NCBI RefSeq assembly: GCF_003991355.1
Contig: NZ_RCSU01000006.1
Coordinates: 186,001-250,000 of the forward strand
Reading direction: 5' to 3'
Length of the DNA: 64,000 bases
DNA from: Pseudoflavitalea rhizosphaerae
GTDB lineage: Bacteria; Bacteroidota; Bacteroidia; Chitinophagales; Chitinophagaceae
Part shown: positions 1-9,181 of the stretch, one piece after another
How positions within the stretch are numbered: the first letter of the stretch is position 1
Layout: each line of letters opens with the position of its first letter
Translations under genes and position numbers: made by a program
The notes under the pieces: model-generated
What the model was told of the DNA's origin: nothing
Seen by the model: only the letters and a program-made list of their open reading frames with translations
Database searches by the model: none

Positions 1-336
1 ATCACTGCTTCTTTCAATATTTTCGGACAGGATTTCGTGGCGTTGAACTTCGGTCCACAGGGACAGTTCAATGACAGTGTATCTTTTGTGATCCCGGCTG
101 AAACGCAGGAAGACATCGACAAGTACTGGAATGCACTTACCTCTGATGGCGGACAGGAAAGCATGTGCGGCTGGTGCAAAGACAAGTTCGGACTAAGCTG
201 GCAGGTAACTCCTCCAAGGCTGATAGAACTGATCACCCATAAAGATCCGGCAAAAGCTGGTGCTGCCATGCAGGCAATGATGAAGATGAAGAAGATCGTA
301 CTGGCAGACCTGGAAGCTGCTGTCAGCGCTGCATAA
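1..336 (+). CDS. VOC-family (PhnB-like glyoxalase fold) protein, 3' part
   Basis: The reading frame is open to the left edge, so the gene starts outside the window. About 111 C-terminal residues are visible. They carry the PhnB / 3-demethylubiquinone-methyltransferase-like pattern: a beta strand ending in ALNFGP, then SFVIPAETQEDIDKYW and CGWCKDKFGLSWQVTPP. Proteins of this family have the vicinal-oxygen-chelate fold and usually unknown substrates; despite the family name they are not proven methyltransferases. The GTG at 37 is an internal codon rather than the start, because upstream codons continue the family pattern (FNIFGQDF). A hairpin terminator follows the stop. Confidence 0.85.
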   Translation: MTASFNIFGQDFVALNFGPQGQFNDSVSFVIPAETQEDIDKYWNALTSDGGQESMCGWCKDKFGLSWQVTPPRLIELITHKDPAKAGAAMQAMMKMKKIVLADLEAAVSAA

Positions 337-361
337 TATTCTTACATCGATATAAATTCAA

Positions 362-397
362 CCGGCGGGACCTTTCATTCTCGCCGGATTTTTTATT
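362..397 (+). terminator. Rho-independent terminator
   Basis: CCGGCG (362-367) pairs with CGCCGG (382-387) and is followed by ATTTTTTATT. It lies just after the VOC gene and before the tail of the converging membrane-protein gene. Confidence 0.7.
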
Positions 398-1025
398 GTT
401 CCTGACTGCTTCGATACAGCTTCACTGAAATCAGGCTGATCCAGAGCAGGAAACTAAAGAAAGTGATCTTCTGCACTACCGGCAGGTAGTATCTGAGTGC
501 TTCATTGTAGTACAAGTAATTATTCAGTCCTACCAATAACAGGTTCAAAACACCAAACCAGAGAAAGATTTTCCATTTCAGTTTGTACAATCCTGCAAAT
601 GTTCCGCCAATGGCAATGAGGCCGAACAACGAAGCCAGGTTGATGATCATATCATGTGATTCACCAGACATGAACAATCCCGTCAGCATGGCCGCCGCTC
701 CTGAAACCTGGATGATGCGGCGGCTGATGGTATTGAATCCCACCTGCTGTGGAAAGAAATACCAGAAATAGATCAGTGTGATGGCCAGCACCAGCATGGC
801 GATCATGGCCACCGTTCTGCTGCTGTTAGGTTGTCCGTTAATAGCGGTTTCGTTGAGCAGGTTGCACCAATAGTTCTGCGTCCAGCTGAAGCCGGTACTC
901 TTCGCATCTGTTTGCGACCCTCCGGGATATCGCCAGGCGGCAACCAGGTAAAGGCCACAAAAGATGATGGCGCCGATAGCAGGAAAAAGCAACCTGATTT
1001 TTTTTTCTGGTGGCTGCGGGTCCAT
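393..1025 (-). CDS. Predicted six-helix membrane protein of unknown function
   Basis: The 210-residue protein has a short charged N-terminus and about six hydrophobic helices (roughly residues 11-30, 72-92, 104-121, 127-147, 151-172 and 185-203). The first and second helices are separated by an extra-membrane segment of about 40 residues containing WTQNYWCNLL. It resembles small DUF998-type integral membrane proteins, but I cannot assign a family with certainty. No catalytic motif is visible. Its 3' end faces the VOC gene, and the terminator between them lies almost against its stop. Gene start: ATG at 1025. Confidence 0.7.
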   Translation of the reverse strand: MDPQPPEKKIRLLFPAIGAIIFCGLYLVAAWRYPGGSQTDAKSTGFSWTQNYWCNLLNETAINGQPNSSRTVAMIAMLVLAITLIYFWYFFPQQVGFNTISRRIIQVSGAAAMLTGLFMSGESHDMIINLASLFGLIAIGGTFAGLYKLKWKIFLWFGVLNLLLVGLNNYLYYNEALRYYLPVVQKITFFSFLLWISLISVKLYRSSQEQ

Positions 1026-1046
1026 GGCATGAGGTTAATGCAGGAA

Positions 1047-1841
1047 TTAAGGTAGCCGGTTCTGTACGCGAAAACTCATGCCATATGCATGTTTGAACCC
1101 AAACTGGTTATAAAAGGGCGCGAGATAGCCCCCGGTATACAATCCAACCAATGCATTGGTGGGTGCGTTTTGATCCAGCCATTTTGAAATGCTGTTCATC
1201 ATTTCCGTTCCGATATGTTTGTTTTGCCAGGCAGGCTGTACCATCACATCTTTTACATAATAAAAACTGGTATTGTCGCCAAGCAACAATGCGCATCCGA
1301 TTGCTTTCCCTGTATTCAGTTCTTCCGCCACCACTGCAAAGATGGGAGCCGACAGGATCAACTCAGGGTCTGCGTTTTGCTGTGAATCCGTCCAGCCAAC
1401 AGCTGCAACGAGTTCTTTGTATTCTTCAACAGTTGGCTTTCGCTCCACGATGCGAACAGTATCCGGTAAAGGAGCAGAGTTGCCTGGTCTGTGAGCAATA
1501 TTATGTCCGAATCGGATACAATGGCCATCATGGTCCTGCACCAGCATTTCGCGGATGCCCCAGGTCATGGATTCGGGGGGCGCTAAAATGATGGCGCCTT
1601 TCGCTTTTATCTTTTCATAATATTCGTCCACATCATCCAGCATGATGCTGAGCCAGGTACCGGGATTGCCCTGTTCTTTTTCACAGAAGAAGATCTGAAC
1701 ACCATCTTTGCTCACGCCTCCGAATGTGGGTGGCGATCCCCAGTCCCATTTACAATCGAAGCCCAGGACATCTGTGTAGTATTCCAGGCTTTTCAATACA
1801 TCGTTTGAATACAATATTGGAACGGTAGTGTGAAAATTCAT
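1047..1841 (-). CDS. VOC domain fused to a GNAT N-acetyltransferase
   Basis: The 264-residue protein joins two domains that normally occur in separate proteins. Residues about 1-120 form a glyoxalase/bleomycin-resistance-like VOC domain (TVPILYSNDVLKSLEYYTDVLGF, then WLSIMLDDVDEYYEKIKAKG, then a metal-ligand-type REMLVQDHDGHCIRFG). Residues about 130-264 form a GNAT domain with the acetyl-CoA-binding region around VQPAWQNKHIGTEMM and the terminal PFYNQFGFKHA strand typical of the fold. The VOC half suggests binding of a small molecule and the GNAT half acetyl transfer, so a drug- or metabolite-modifying enzyme is plausible; the substrate is unknown. Confidence 0.85.
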   Translation of the reverse strand: MNFHTTVPILYSNDVLKSLEYYTDVLGFDCKWDWGSPPTFGGVSKDGVQIFFCEKEQGNPGTWLSIMLDDVDEYYEKIKAKGAIILAPPESMTWGIREMLVQDHDGHCIRFGHNIAHRPGNSAPLPDTVRIVERKPTVEEYKELVAAVGWTDSQQNADPELILSAPIFAVVAEELNTGKAIGCALLLGDNTSFYYVKDVMVQPAWQNKHIGTEMMNSISKWLDQNAPTNALVGLYTGGYLAPFYNQFGFKHAYGMSFRVQNRLP

Positions 1842-1980
1842 ATGCTATGGATGTAGCATTGAAGTTACTCAATAATCTTCTGCTGTTTGTTAAGGCCTAA
1901 AAAGATATTTGTTGATGAAGATGCGTTGTGCAACGGGAGCTGGGATTCGTCGGAGTTTGTATTGTATCCGGTTTTGATTT

Positions 1981-2826
1981 TTAAAGTTCTGCGGCTGGTT
2001 TTAATTGCTGCCGGTCGAGCGTAATATTAAGTCTGCTCAACATTGCTGCGATATCAAAGCCTTCTTTTTTGTAGGCAGCCTGCACAGCTTCTTTTGCTTT
2101 TTGCAGCGATTCCTGTGATGTCCATTGGGCAATAGTAACGTAAATGGTGTTGCCATTTGAATCCTTATTTTCAAAAGTTGCGTCCTCGATGAATCCAGGG
2201 ATGGTCCTGATCAGTTCCCTGTTGATCTTCACACGTTGTTTGAATTCGGTCAAAGCACTGGCAGGCACTACAAACCTATCGATAAAGATAACTTTTTCAG
2301 GGCTTGCCTTTGCTTGCAAGATGCCGATATTTTCAGGCAATAGTTTCTTTTGCTGAAAAAAGCTCAGCCTGTCTATCAATGCGAAAGAGCGGATGATCTT
2401 TCCGTTTTCGATAATATACGTGCCGATTCCTGTTGTGGTGATGGGCTTATCTGAAGATGGATTAATGGTGGTGGTCCAGCGTGCCCATACTTTATTGTTT
2501 TCCGCAACCAGTTCATGGATGGTCCATTGAAGGTCGGGATTGGCTTTGAGGAGATCGGTCACCTGGCTGGTGAAGGCGTTCAGTCCCTGCTGGCCTGTTT
2601 GACTGGTATATTCAGGGTGAATGAATTGTTGCACCAGTTCAAATTTCCTTGGGTTCAATGCTGTTTCGAATAATTGCCGGACGAGCGCTTTGTTTGCGGT
2701 CAGTTGATCCATGTCTGCCTCCTTTTTTTGTTTGATTGCTTTATTGTGTTGAGCCTTCATCTGAGCGGGTATAGTAAGGGTGATGGTGATGATCAACATC
2801 GCTATACAGTATTGTACAAGTTTCAT
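1981..2826 (-). CDS. Secreted SnoaL-like / antibiotic-biosynthesis-monooxygenase-like fusion
   Basis: The 281-residue protein starts with a signal peptide (hydrophobic residues 5-22, probable cleavage after QMKAQ). Residues about 43-155 resemble a SnoaL/NTF2-like domain (KALVRQLFETALNPRKFELV, HPEYTSQTGQQGLNAF, WARWTTT, GIGTYIIENGKI). Residues about 183-265 resemble a dimeric alpha-beta-barrel ABM domain (VIFIDRFVVPASALTEFKQRV, RTIPGFIEDATFE, TIAQWTSQESL). Both folds bind small hydrophobic molecules in pockets, so an extracytoplasmic binding or oxidative role is possible. The adjacent AraC regulator (2888-3673, same strand, upstream) may control it. Confidence 0.75.
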   Translation of the reverse strand: MKLVQYCIAMLIITITLTIPAQMKAQHNKAIKQKKEADMDQLTANKALVRQLFETALNPRKFELVQQFIHPEYTSQTGQQGLNAFTSQVTDLLKANPDLQWTIHELVAENNKVWARWTTTINPSSDKPITTTGIGTYIIENGKIIRSFALIDRLSFFQQKKLLPENIGILQAKASPEKVIFIDRFVVPASALTEFKQRVKINRELIRTIPGFIEDATFENKDSNGNTIYVTIAQWTSQESLQKAKEAVQAAYKKEGFDIAAMLSRLNITLDRQQLKPAAEL

Positions 2827-2887
2827 GTTTTTGATTTATTGCAAAGCTAGAATCCCGCAGGGTGCAGGAATTGTAAAAAATCATTTT

Positions 2888-3673
2888 TTACCAGGCAGGG
2901 GCAGCACTGAAATATTCAGAAGGAGATTTCCCGGTGAATTGGCGGAACTCTTTGATGAAATGTGATTGATCATAGAAGCCTGCATCATAACTGGCATCTG
3001 TAAGCGAAGTATAGGCAGAGTAATTGTTGATGAGGTTACGTATGCGTGTAATGGAAGCGAATTTTTTAGGAGAAGTGCCAATCCTGGACCTGAATTTTTT
3101 TTCAAACCGATCCTGACTGATATACAATGCCTTGGCGAGGTCTTTCACCCTGATAATGCCATTGTGTTTTCGAATGAGCTCTACCGCCCTGTTGATCATC
3201 GGGTCGGAGGGGGTATTTTTCAATTTATTCAAAAGGAATTGCTCAAGTAGTTGGATGCGTGTTTCATGAGTGAAGGCATCCTGTATGTTTTCACTGAGGC
3301 TTTGCAGCTCTGCAGGTGGAAAGATATTGTCGGCAGCAATGCTTTTAGCAAAGAGCTCATGCGCGGGGACCGGGCTGAAAGCGGCCATACCTCCGTCTTT
3401 GAATGCGATGATCAGGTTGGCGCTGTTGTCGTGGTAACCAACTCTTCTGGTGGTATCGGTAAGGCCACTGATAATTCCGGAAGGCATTTCAGTGAAGTCA
3501 TTGCCGGAGAGAATGCCTGTTCTGCCTTTGATGCGGATGGCCATCGCCATAAAGGTATCCGGAACCAGGCTGTTGATCAGTTCCTGTTCTGCTTCAATGA
3601 TCATATACTCCCTGATGAATGGCATCAGGGGAATGCTGGGCGAAAATCTGGAGATGGTGATACCGGAAGGCAT
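2888..3673 (-). CDS. AraC-family transcriptional regulator
   Basis: The 261-residue protein has an N-terminal sensor region of the kind found in many Bacteroidota AraC proteins (residues 1-150, starting MPSGITISRFSPSIPLMPFI). The C-terminal AraC helix-turn-helix pair spans about residues 155-255; recognisable elements are GIIRVKDLAKALYISQDRFEKKFRSRIG and the second helix with YDAGFYDQSHFIKEFRQFTGKSPSEY. It lies upstream of the secreted SnoaL-ABM gene on the same strand (61-bp gap), its most likely target. Confidence 0.9.
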   Translation of the reverse strand: MPSGITISRFSPSIPLMPFIREYMIIEAEQELINSLVPDTFMAMAIRIKGRTGILSGNDFTEMPSGIISGLTDTTRRVGYHDNSANLIIAFKDGGMAAFSPVPAHELFAKSIAADNIFPPAELQSLSENIQDAFTHETRIQLLEQFLLNKLKNTPSDPMINRAVELIRKHNGIIRVKDLAKALYISQDRFEKKFRSRIGTSPKKFASITRIRNLINNYSAYTSLTDASYDAGFYDQSHFIKEFRQFTGKSPSEYFSAAPAW

Positions 3674-3724
3674 GCACTAAGTTACCAAAAAAAATGCCCT
3701 GGGCATTACCGGGAATGGAATCGA

Positions 3725-6118
3725 TTATTCTGACCTCAGGCTTTTGACCGGGTTCATCAATGCAGCCCGGATGGATTGAAGACTGATGGTGATCAAAGTG
3801 ATCATAATGATCAGTACAGCGGCCAATGCAAATACCCACACAGGCATTTTAATGGCATAAGCATAATCCTGCAACCAGTTGTTCATGATCCACCATGCCA
3901 GCGGTGTGGCAATAGCAAATGAAATAATAACAAATTTCACAAAGTCTTTCGACAGCAGGAATACAATATTGAAAACGGAAGCGCCGATCACTCTTCTCAC
4001 TCCGATCTCCTTGATTCTTTGCTGCGTGGTATAGGATGAAAGACCGAACAAGCCGAGACAGGCCAGGCTGATAGCGATCCCCGCGAAGATATTGATCACT
4101 TTGCCCAGTCTGATCTCACTTCTGTATAGTTTATCGAAATCGTCATCCAGGAAATGATAATTGAAGGGACGCGTTGGCACCAGCAGTTTCCATTTCGCTT
4201 CCATATGTTCCAGTGTCTGGGAGATATTTTTGCCGGAAACTTTCACCAGCAATTGACGGGCCCAGGGTTCTGGGAACAGCACTAATGGTTTGATGGGATT
4301 ATGCATGCTCTGGAAATTGAAATCCTTCACAACTGCTTTCACAATTCCAGGACGGCTTTCATCTAACCAGAATAATTTATTGATAGCTTCCTGTGGCGTC
4401 CAGCCCATGGTGGCTGCCGCTGATTCATTCAGGATGAAGTGATAATATTTTTTGGCATCAGGTTCTGTGGAAGCCACGTCCAGCATATCCTGCTGGTTGA
4501 GGTCTTCTCCTGCGACAATCTGTATGCCTGTTGTTTTGATGTATTCTTCATCGATGATAACGGCGTTTACGGAAATCTGTTCTGTTTCCGGCATATTGGC
4601 GCTTCGCATATTGTATCCGCTATTTATCTGGGTGGGGGCATTGGTTGTGCGGGATACATTCAGGATATCGGGATGACTCTTAAATTCTGTTCTGATAGCG
4701 CCAAGGTTTTTCCTTACATTTTCATCAAAAGGCAGCACCAGTACATGTTCACGTTCGTAACCAAGTTTCCTGTTCTGGATAAAATGCAATTGTTTTTGAA
4801 TGATAAAGGTGGCGATGATCAGGAAAGCAGAAATGCTGAACTGGAAAACGATCAGCGATTTGCGCAGCAATACGCCTGAAGAAGTGGCTTTGAATGCTCC
4901 TTTCAGGACCCGAACGGGTTGAAAAGCCGAGAGAACGATGGCTGGGTAACTCCCTGCAAGCACTCCGATACAAATGATGGCAAAGAAACACATGCCGATC
5001 ACGAAAGGAGAAAAGAGCAAGCGGGGTTCCAGTTGCCTGTCAGATAAATGATTGAAAACAGGAAGCAATAATATCGCGAGGCCAAAACTCAGTATCAGTG
5101 CGATGCTGGATAGGGTAACGGATTCACTGAGAAATTGCCGGAAGATTTGTGATTTTTCAGCACCTACTACTTTTCGGATACCCACTTCTTTGGCCCTTTC
5201 CATGGAGCGGGCAGTGCTCAGGTTAATATAAGTAAAGCAGGCGATGGCAAGGATCAGAAGCGCCACAGCCCCGATAATATAGATGTAGCTGATACTGGTA
5301 TTAGGTTCCATTGCATCGTACCCGGAATACAGATGAATATCTTTAAAAGGTTCCAGGAAGAAGTTGATGGTGGTATTGCTCATGTTTTTCGTCTCTTCCT
5401 TCATGAAAGCCGGGAGCTTTTGCTGCAGGCTGGCAATACCCGAAGGATCTTTGAATAACAGGTACGTTGTGTAATTGGCATTGAAATAGGTTTGCTCCTG
5501 GTTCTGTTGTTTGGAAGAGAATGACGCGATCATATCATATTTGATCTGCGAGTTGGAAGGACAGTCCTCCACTATACCGGTGACCTCATACGGTTGGGCC
5601 TGGGCTCCGAGTTTTACGATCTGTCCCACCGGGTTTTCGTTTCCAAAATATCTTTTGGCAGTGGAGACAGACAAAACCATCTTGAACAAACCTGAAAGTG
5701 CATGTTCCGGATTGCCTTTCAATAACCTGAAGGAGAATACATTCAACATAGACGAATCTGCAAAGAGGATCTTCGATTCTTCAAATTGTTTGTCGTCCAC
5801 TGTGATGATGCCATTGTTCAGTAACATGCGTGCTCCACTTTCCACTTCCGGAAAATTCCGCTGGAAGGTGGGCAATACTTTAGTGCTTGTGAAATCTCCT
5901 TTATTGCCCTTTTCTCCGGAGAACTGATAGGCCATGATCACGCGGGCAATGCGATCCTTTTTTTCATGGAAGTTATCGTAGCTCATTTCATGCCAGGCAT
6001 ACAAACCGATCAGCAGGCAGCAGGTCATGCCGATCATCAATCCCGTAATATTGATAAGGGTGGCAGTTTTGTTCCTGCTCAGGTTTCTCCATGCAGTTTT
6101 GAAGTAGTTTCTCAACAT
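3725..6118 (-). CDS. ABC transporter permease, MacB/FtsX type (duplicated)
   Basis: The 797-residue protein has the standard architecture of large Bacteroidota permeases. It opens with LRNYFKTAWRNLSRNKTATLIN, a first helix, a MacB-type periplasmic domain, then an FtsX domain of three helices (about 280-420). A second MacB periplasmic domain (about 440-650) and a final FtsX domain follow, with the motif TTQQRIKEIGVRRVIGAS before the last helices. Such proteins pair with an ATP-binding subunit for mechanotransmission or efflux; none is adjacent here, so the ATPase must be encoded elsewhere. The substrate is unknown. Confidence 0.9.
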   Translation of the reverse strand: MLRNYFKTAWRNLSRNKTATLINITGLMIGMTCCLLIGLYAWHEMSYDNFHEKKDRIARVIMAYQFSGEKGNKGDFTSTKVLPTFQRNFPEVESGARMLLNNGIITVDDKQFEESKILFADSSMLNVFSFRLLKGNPEHALSGLFKMVLSVSTAKRYFGNENPVGQIVKLGAQAQPYEVTGIVEDCPSNSQIKYDMIASFSSKQQNQEQTYFNANYTTYLLFKDPSGIASLQQKLPAFMKEETKNMSNTTINFFLEPFKDIHLYSGYDAMEPNTSISYIYIIGAVALLILAIACFTYINLSTARSMERAKEVGIRKVVGAEKSQIFRQFLSESVTLSSIALILSFGLAILLLPVFNHLSDRQLEPRLLFSPFVIGMCFFAIICIGVLAGSYPAIVLSAFQPVRVLKGAFKATSSGVLLRKSLIVFQFSISAFLIIATFIIQKQLHFIQNRKLGYEREHVLVLPFDENVRKNLGAIRTEFKSHPDILNVSRTTNAPTQINSGYNMRSANMPETEQISVNAVIIDEEYIKTTGIQIVAGEDLNQQDMLDVASTEPDAKKYYHFILNESAAATMGWTPQEAINKLFWLDESRPGIVKAVVKDFNFQSMHNPIKPLVLFPEPWARQLLVKVSGKNISQTLEHMEAKWKLLVPTRPFNYHFLDDDFDKLYRSEIRLGKVINIFAGIAISLACLGLFGLSSYTTQQRIKEIGVRRVIGASVFNIVFLLSKDFVKFVIISFAIATPLAWWIMNNWLQDYAYAIKMPVWVFALAAVLIIMITLITISLQSIRAALMNPVKSLRSE

Positions 6119-6284
6119 GAGATGCGTTGGTTAATGGTGATGACAAGTGATACCTTCTCCGTGCCGGAACACGGATAATAAGGTTATACGGCCGGAGGAA
6201 CGGAGTTGTTACAAGAAATATACAATAGTTTTTTGTTATTGTTGCGTGGGTAAGTATTGGCGGAGAATTTGACTATCCCACCTG

Positions 6285-7214
6285 CTACTGTTTATACCAT
6301 TCTGCCGTCTGTCGGATCCCTTCTTCCCAGGATGTGGGTTTGAAATTGAAAGCCTTTTCAAATTTGGAGGAACTGAATACAAATGGAAATTCATCCTGGT
6401 AATGCATTTCGTACATCTCTTTCATGAATGGATTGAAGAGCCCCACGATCTTCAATATCCATCTGGGTAATACTATCAATTTCTCTGAAGCATTCATGTA
6501 TTTCGCTGCCTTGGCAACAAATTGTTTGCCGGTTAGTGGCGGATTGACTGTGGGAAGATGCCAGACCTGTCCGGTAGCGGATGGAGTTTTCGCCAACATG
6601 TACAAAGCCTTTCCTGCATCGGGTGTGTAATTGTAGGAGCGGGGAACATTGGGATTGATGAACCATTGTGCTTTTTTTCCATTACGCATATTGGTGAACA
6701 CGAGTAGTCCTGGGGCGCTTTTCTCCGTTACGCCCGGCCCATAGAAGTCAACGGCTCTTGCGATGATAGCTTTAAGCCCACCCGATCTCATTTCTTCCTG
6801 CAGGGTAGTGGCAACAGCTGCACGTATCTGTCCTTTTTTACTGGAAGGCCTGTATGGTGTTTCTTCTGAAATGGGCCCGTCCACTTTTCCATACATGTAT
6901 GCATTGTCGAAGAATACCAGTGTTGCGTTGGCTGCTTTGCAGGCATCGATCACATTGCGGATGATCACGGGCCAATCCCCCCTCCACACATCGATATTGT
7001 ATTGAATGCCTACCAGCAGGTAAACGATCTCCGAACCTTTTACCGCTGCAAACACCTGTTCCCTGTTGGTCACATCTGCTGCCATGATCTCTGTGCCTGG
7101 AATGGGTTTCGGCTTGCGGGAAACCAGCCTTATCTTTTCATTATTAGCCTGTAAAACAGGAACGAGTGCATCTGCAATTGTGCCGTTGGCTCCCAGTAAA
7201 GTGTGTAATCCCAT
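6285..7214 (-). CDS. NmrA-like / NAD-dependent epimerase-family oxidoreductase
   Basis: The 309-residue protein begins with a Rossmann dinucleotide site (LLGANGTIADALVPVLQ) and continues with the extended-SDR pattern: VYLLVGIQYNIDVWRGDWPVIIRNVIDAC, FFDNAYMYGKVDG (the SDR Tyr region) and ARAVDFYGPGV. It probably acts on or senses a nucleotide-linked or small carbonyl substrate; the actual one cannot be read. It is transcribed divergently from the AraC gene at 7301, with only 86 bp between them. A -10-like TACATTTG lies on the minus strand at 7253-7260. Confidence 0.85.
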   Translation of the reverse strand: MGLHTLLGANGTIADALVPVLQANNEKIRLVSRKPKPIPGTEIMAADVTNREQVFAAVKGSEIVYLLVGIQYNIDVWRGDWPVIIRNVIDACKAANATLVFFDNAYMYGKVDGPISEETPYRPSSKKGQIRAAVATTLQEEMRSGGLKAIIARAVDFYGPGVTEKSAPGLLVFTNMRNGKKAQWFINPNVPRSYNYTPDAGKALYMLAKTPSATGQVWHLPTVNPPLTGKQFVAKAAKYMNASEKLIVLPRWILKIVGLFNPFMKEMYEMHYQDEFPFVFSSSKFEKAFNFKPTSWEEGIRQTAEWYKQ

Positions 7215-7300
7215 ATTATGATTTTTTATTTGTCTATTTTTGTTTTGTTACACAAATGTAGAACGGCGGGTTCCCGTCTCATTGTACGAAAACGAAGCAG

Positions 7301-8131
7301 ATGAGGTCAGACAATGGCACACGGTATGAGCTTGAGGGTGTGCTCACTGAAATAGTGAGGCATATCTATGGTATCAGGATGAAGGAGGATGCGGATCCTG
7401 TTGTGTTCCATCTTTCACCCAGCCTGGAGATGGTTCTGGTATTTAATTTCGGGCCAGCTCTCAAATTTTCTTTTGGCGATGAAGAGATCGCTGAGCAACA
7501 GGTTGAAAGGATCGGGATCATTGGCCCCATGCGGAAAATGCTCAACTATGAGCTGCAACCCGGAACCGACCTGCTTACACTTCCCTTCGTGAATGATGGT
7601 TTTTATCGCTTCATGAAGCTAAGCACAAATAATGTGAATCTGTCGGAAGAAAATAGCGTGGCTGAATATGCAGACAATCTGAATACGCTCTGGGAAGAGA
7701 TGAATGGCTTACTTAGTGCTGAGCTTCGAGTTGAATTACTGAAAGCTTATATCGCAAAAGCTGTACAAGAAGGAGAAGATGCTGTACAGCCACTGCTGGA
7801 AAATGCATCAGTTTTTTTTGATCCCGCGCTTAGTCCTTCCAGAGTGATCGCTGAAAAAGCGGCCATCACGGAGCGCGCTGTGCAAATGCGCTTTAAAAAA
7901 TATGTGGGATACTCTCCCAAAGAACTACTCCGCTATCTCCGCTTCAAACAAGTGGTGGCGTATCTTATGAATGAAAGGGGTAAGCCAGTTGATTGGTTTG
8001 ACCTGATTGTACAGTTTGGTTATCACGACCAGAGCCATCTGATCAGGGATTTCAAATTCTATACCGGCGGAACGCCTACCCAATTCCTGGGAATGAATGA
8101 TAGCGGGGACTTTTGTACGAGCAGGGACTGA
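7301..8131 (+). CDS. AraC-family transcriptional regulator
   Basis: The 276-residue protein has an N-terminal sensing domain (about 1-160) and a C-terminal AraC DNA-binding domain. The latter is seen in ISPSRVIAEKAAITERAVQMRFKKYVGYSPKELLRYLRF-like sequence and the closing helix with VQFGYHDQSHLIRDFKFYTGGTP. It is divergent from the NmrA-like oxidoreductase gene, the usual arrangement for a regulator controlling its neighbour and itself. A TATTTTTG box occurs upstream at 7235-7242, without a clear -33 element. It converges with the DUF1801 gene, leaving 2 bp between the two stops. Confidence 0.9.
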   Translation: MRSDNGTRYELEGVLTEIVRHIYGIRMKEDADPVVFHLSPSLEMVLVFNFGPALKFSFGDEEIAEQQVERIGIIGPMRKMLNYELQPGTDLLTLPFVNDGFYRFMKLSTNNVNLSEENSVAEYADNLNTLWEEMNGLLSAELRVELLKAYIAKAVQEGEDAVQPLLENASVFFDPALSPSRVIAEKAAITERAVQMRFKKYVGYSPKELLRYLRFKQVVAYLMNERGKPVDWFDLIVQFGYHDQSHLIRDFKFYTGGTPTQFLGMNDSGDFCTSRD

Positions 8132-8133
8132 TT

Positions 8134-8529
8134 CTATTTTTTCACCTTTTTCTTTTCTGCTTTGATCTTTGCCAGCGCATCATTTTCCTTTGTTCTGAGT
8201 TTCACAATTCCTGAAATCAATTTTGCAGGCAGCGGCGCATCATAGGGAAAATGAACAGAACCCTTGGTGCCGTTAAATTTTGAAAGCTCATTGCTGAATA
8301 CTTCCAGACTGGTAGTTGCCGGATAAAAACCGAGATGAGCTTTGTTGGCGGCAAAATACACCAGCATGCCATTCTGTTTGTAACTAGGCATATTGTAGCT
8401 GATCATTTCTTCCGCTTTAGGTGCAGCCTCGCGGATCAGCGCCCTGATCTCTCTCAGTTTGATTTGGATATCGGGAGGAAATGTACCGATGTATTCATCC
8501 ACTGTTTTAAATTTCCTGGAGTTTTGCAT
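8134..8529 (-). CDS. DUF1801 (YdhG-like) domain protein
   Basis: From the ATG at 8529 the protein is 131 residues and matches the DUF1801 pattern throughout: KTVDEYIGTFPPDIQIKLREIRALIREAAP, then AEEMISYNMPSYKQNGMLVYFAANKAHLGFYP, then the GSVHFPYD segment. The frame stays open upstream to 8667, but that extension lacks family similarity and would overlap the ATPase gene, so the internal ATG is preferred. The family has a small alpha/beta fold of unsettled function. A second member of the family lies at 12925. Confidence 0.88.
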   Translation of the reverse strand: MQNSRKFKTVDEYIGTFPPDIQIKLREIRALIREAAPKAEEMISYNMPSYKQNGMLVYFAANKAHLGFYPATTSLEVFSNELSKFNGTKGSVHFPYDAPLPAKLISGIVKLRTKENDALAKIKAEKKKVKK

Positions 8530-8620
8530 GATCCGGTATTTAGGTGAATGGATACTGCAATTTACCGCAAGCGCATGAATCCGGCACAAGTGGGTTGCGA
8601 CAATTTCAGGGTGATCAGCG

Positions 8621-9181
8621 TCACAGCACATTGTGAAGATGGTCCAGCATAAAACAGACGCGATCACTCACTGGTAGTTTGGGGATTTCCACCAGGTTAT
8701 AGTTGAAGCGGGTGTATATTTCTTTCATCATTTCCCAGGTTCTGACGGCTTCGTCAAAATCCTGTTTTCTTTCCGTATCATTCTCGTAGATCTCCTGCCA
8801 GGGCGGCGTTATGAACACATCGCGGTGATAGCGGTTATTCCTGGCCGTTTCAATCATGGCATATGGAACCGGCAGTTTGCAAAGCTCCAGATAACCGATC
8901 ACGTCCGGAATGCCCCTGTCGAAAAAAATAGGATCGGAACTGGTGATGAGTTTGAAATAATCTTCCAGGCTTTTGTTGAACATGAGTTGTGCATATGCGG
9001 CCCTGTTTTTCCAGGGCAGCGCATCGCCACCATCCTGCACCTGTTGCTGAATGATAGCGCGGCCTGTTTCCGGAACATGACGATAGCCTAATTCCGAGAG
9101 ATGCTGCACCAATGCAGTCTTACCCATACCCGGGCCTCCGGTGATGATGATGAAATTTGATTTTGTAAGTAATGGCAACAT
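8621..9181 (-). CDS. AAA-family (NadR-like) P-loop ATPase
   Basis: The 186-residue protein has a Walker A loop GGPGMGKT at residues 15-22. HVPETGRAIIQQQ and a FFDRGIPDVIGYLEL segment containing acidic catalytic residues follow. This pattern fits the AAA_28 / NadR-like kinase-type ATPases that phosphorylate small molecules or bind nucleotides. The substrate is unknown. It lies upstream of, and on the same strand as, the DUF1801 gene with a 91-bp gap, so the two may be co-transcribed. Confidence 0.85.
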   Translation of the reverse strand: MLPLLTKSNFIIITGGPGMGKTALVQHLSELGYRHVPETGRAIIQQQVQDGGDALPWKNRAAYAQLMFNKSLEDYFKLITSSDPIFFDRGIPDVIGYLELCKLPVPYAMIETARNNRYHRDVFITPPWQEIYENDTERKQDFDEAVRTWEMMKEIYTRFNYNLVEIPKLPVSDRVCFMLDHLHNVL

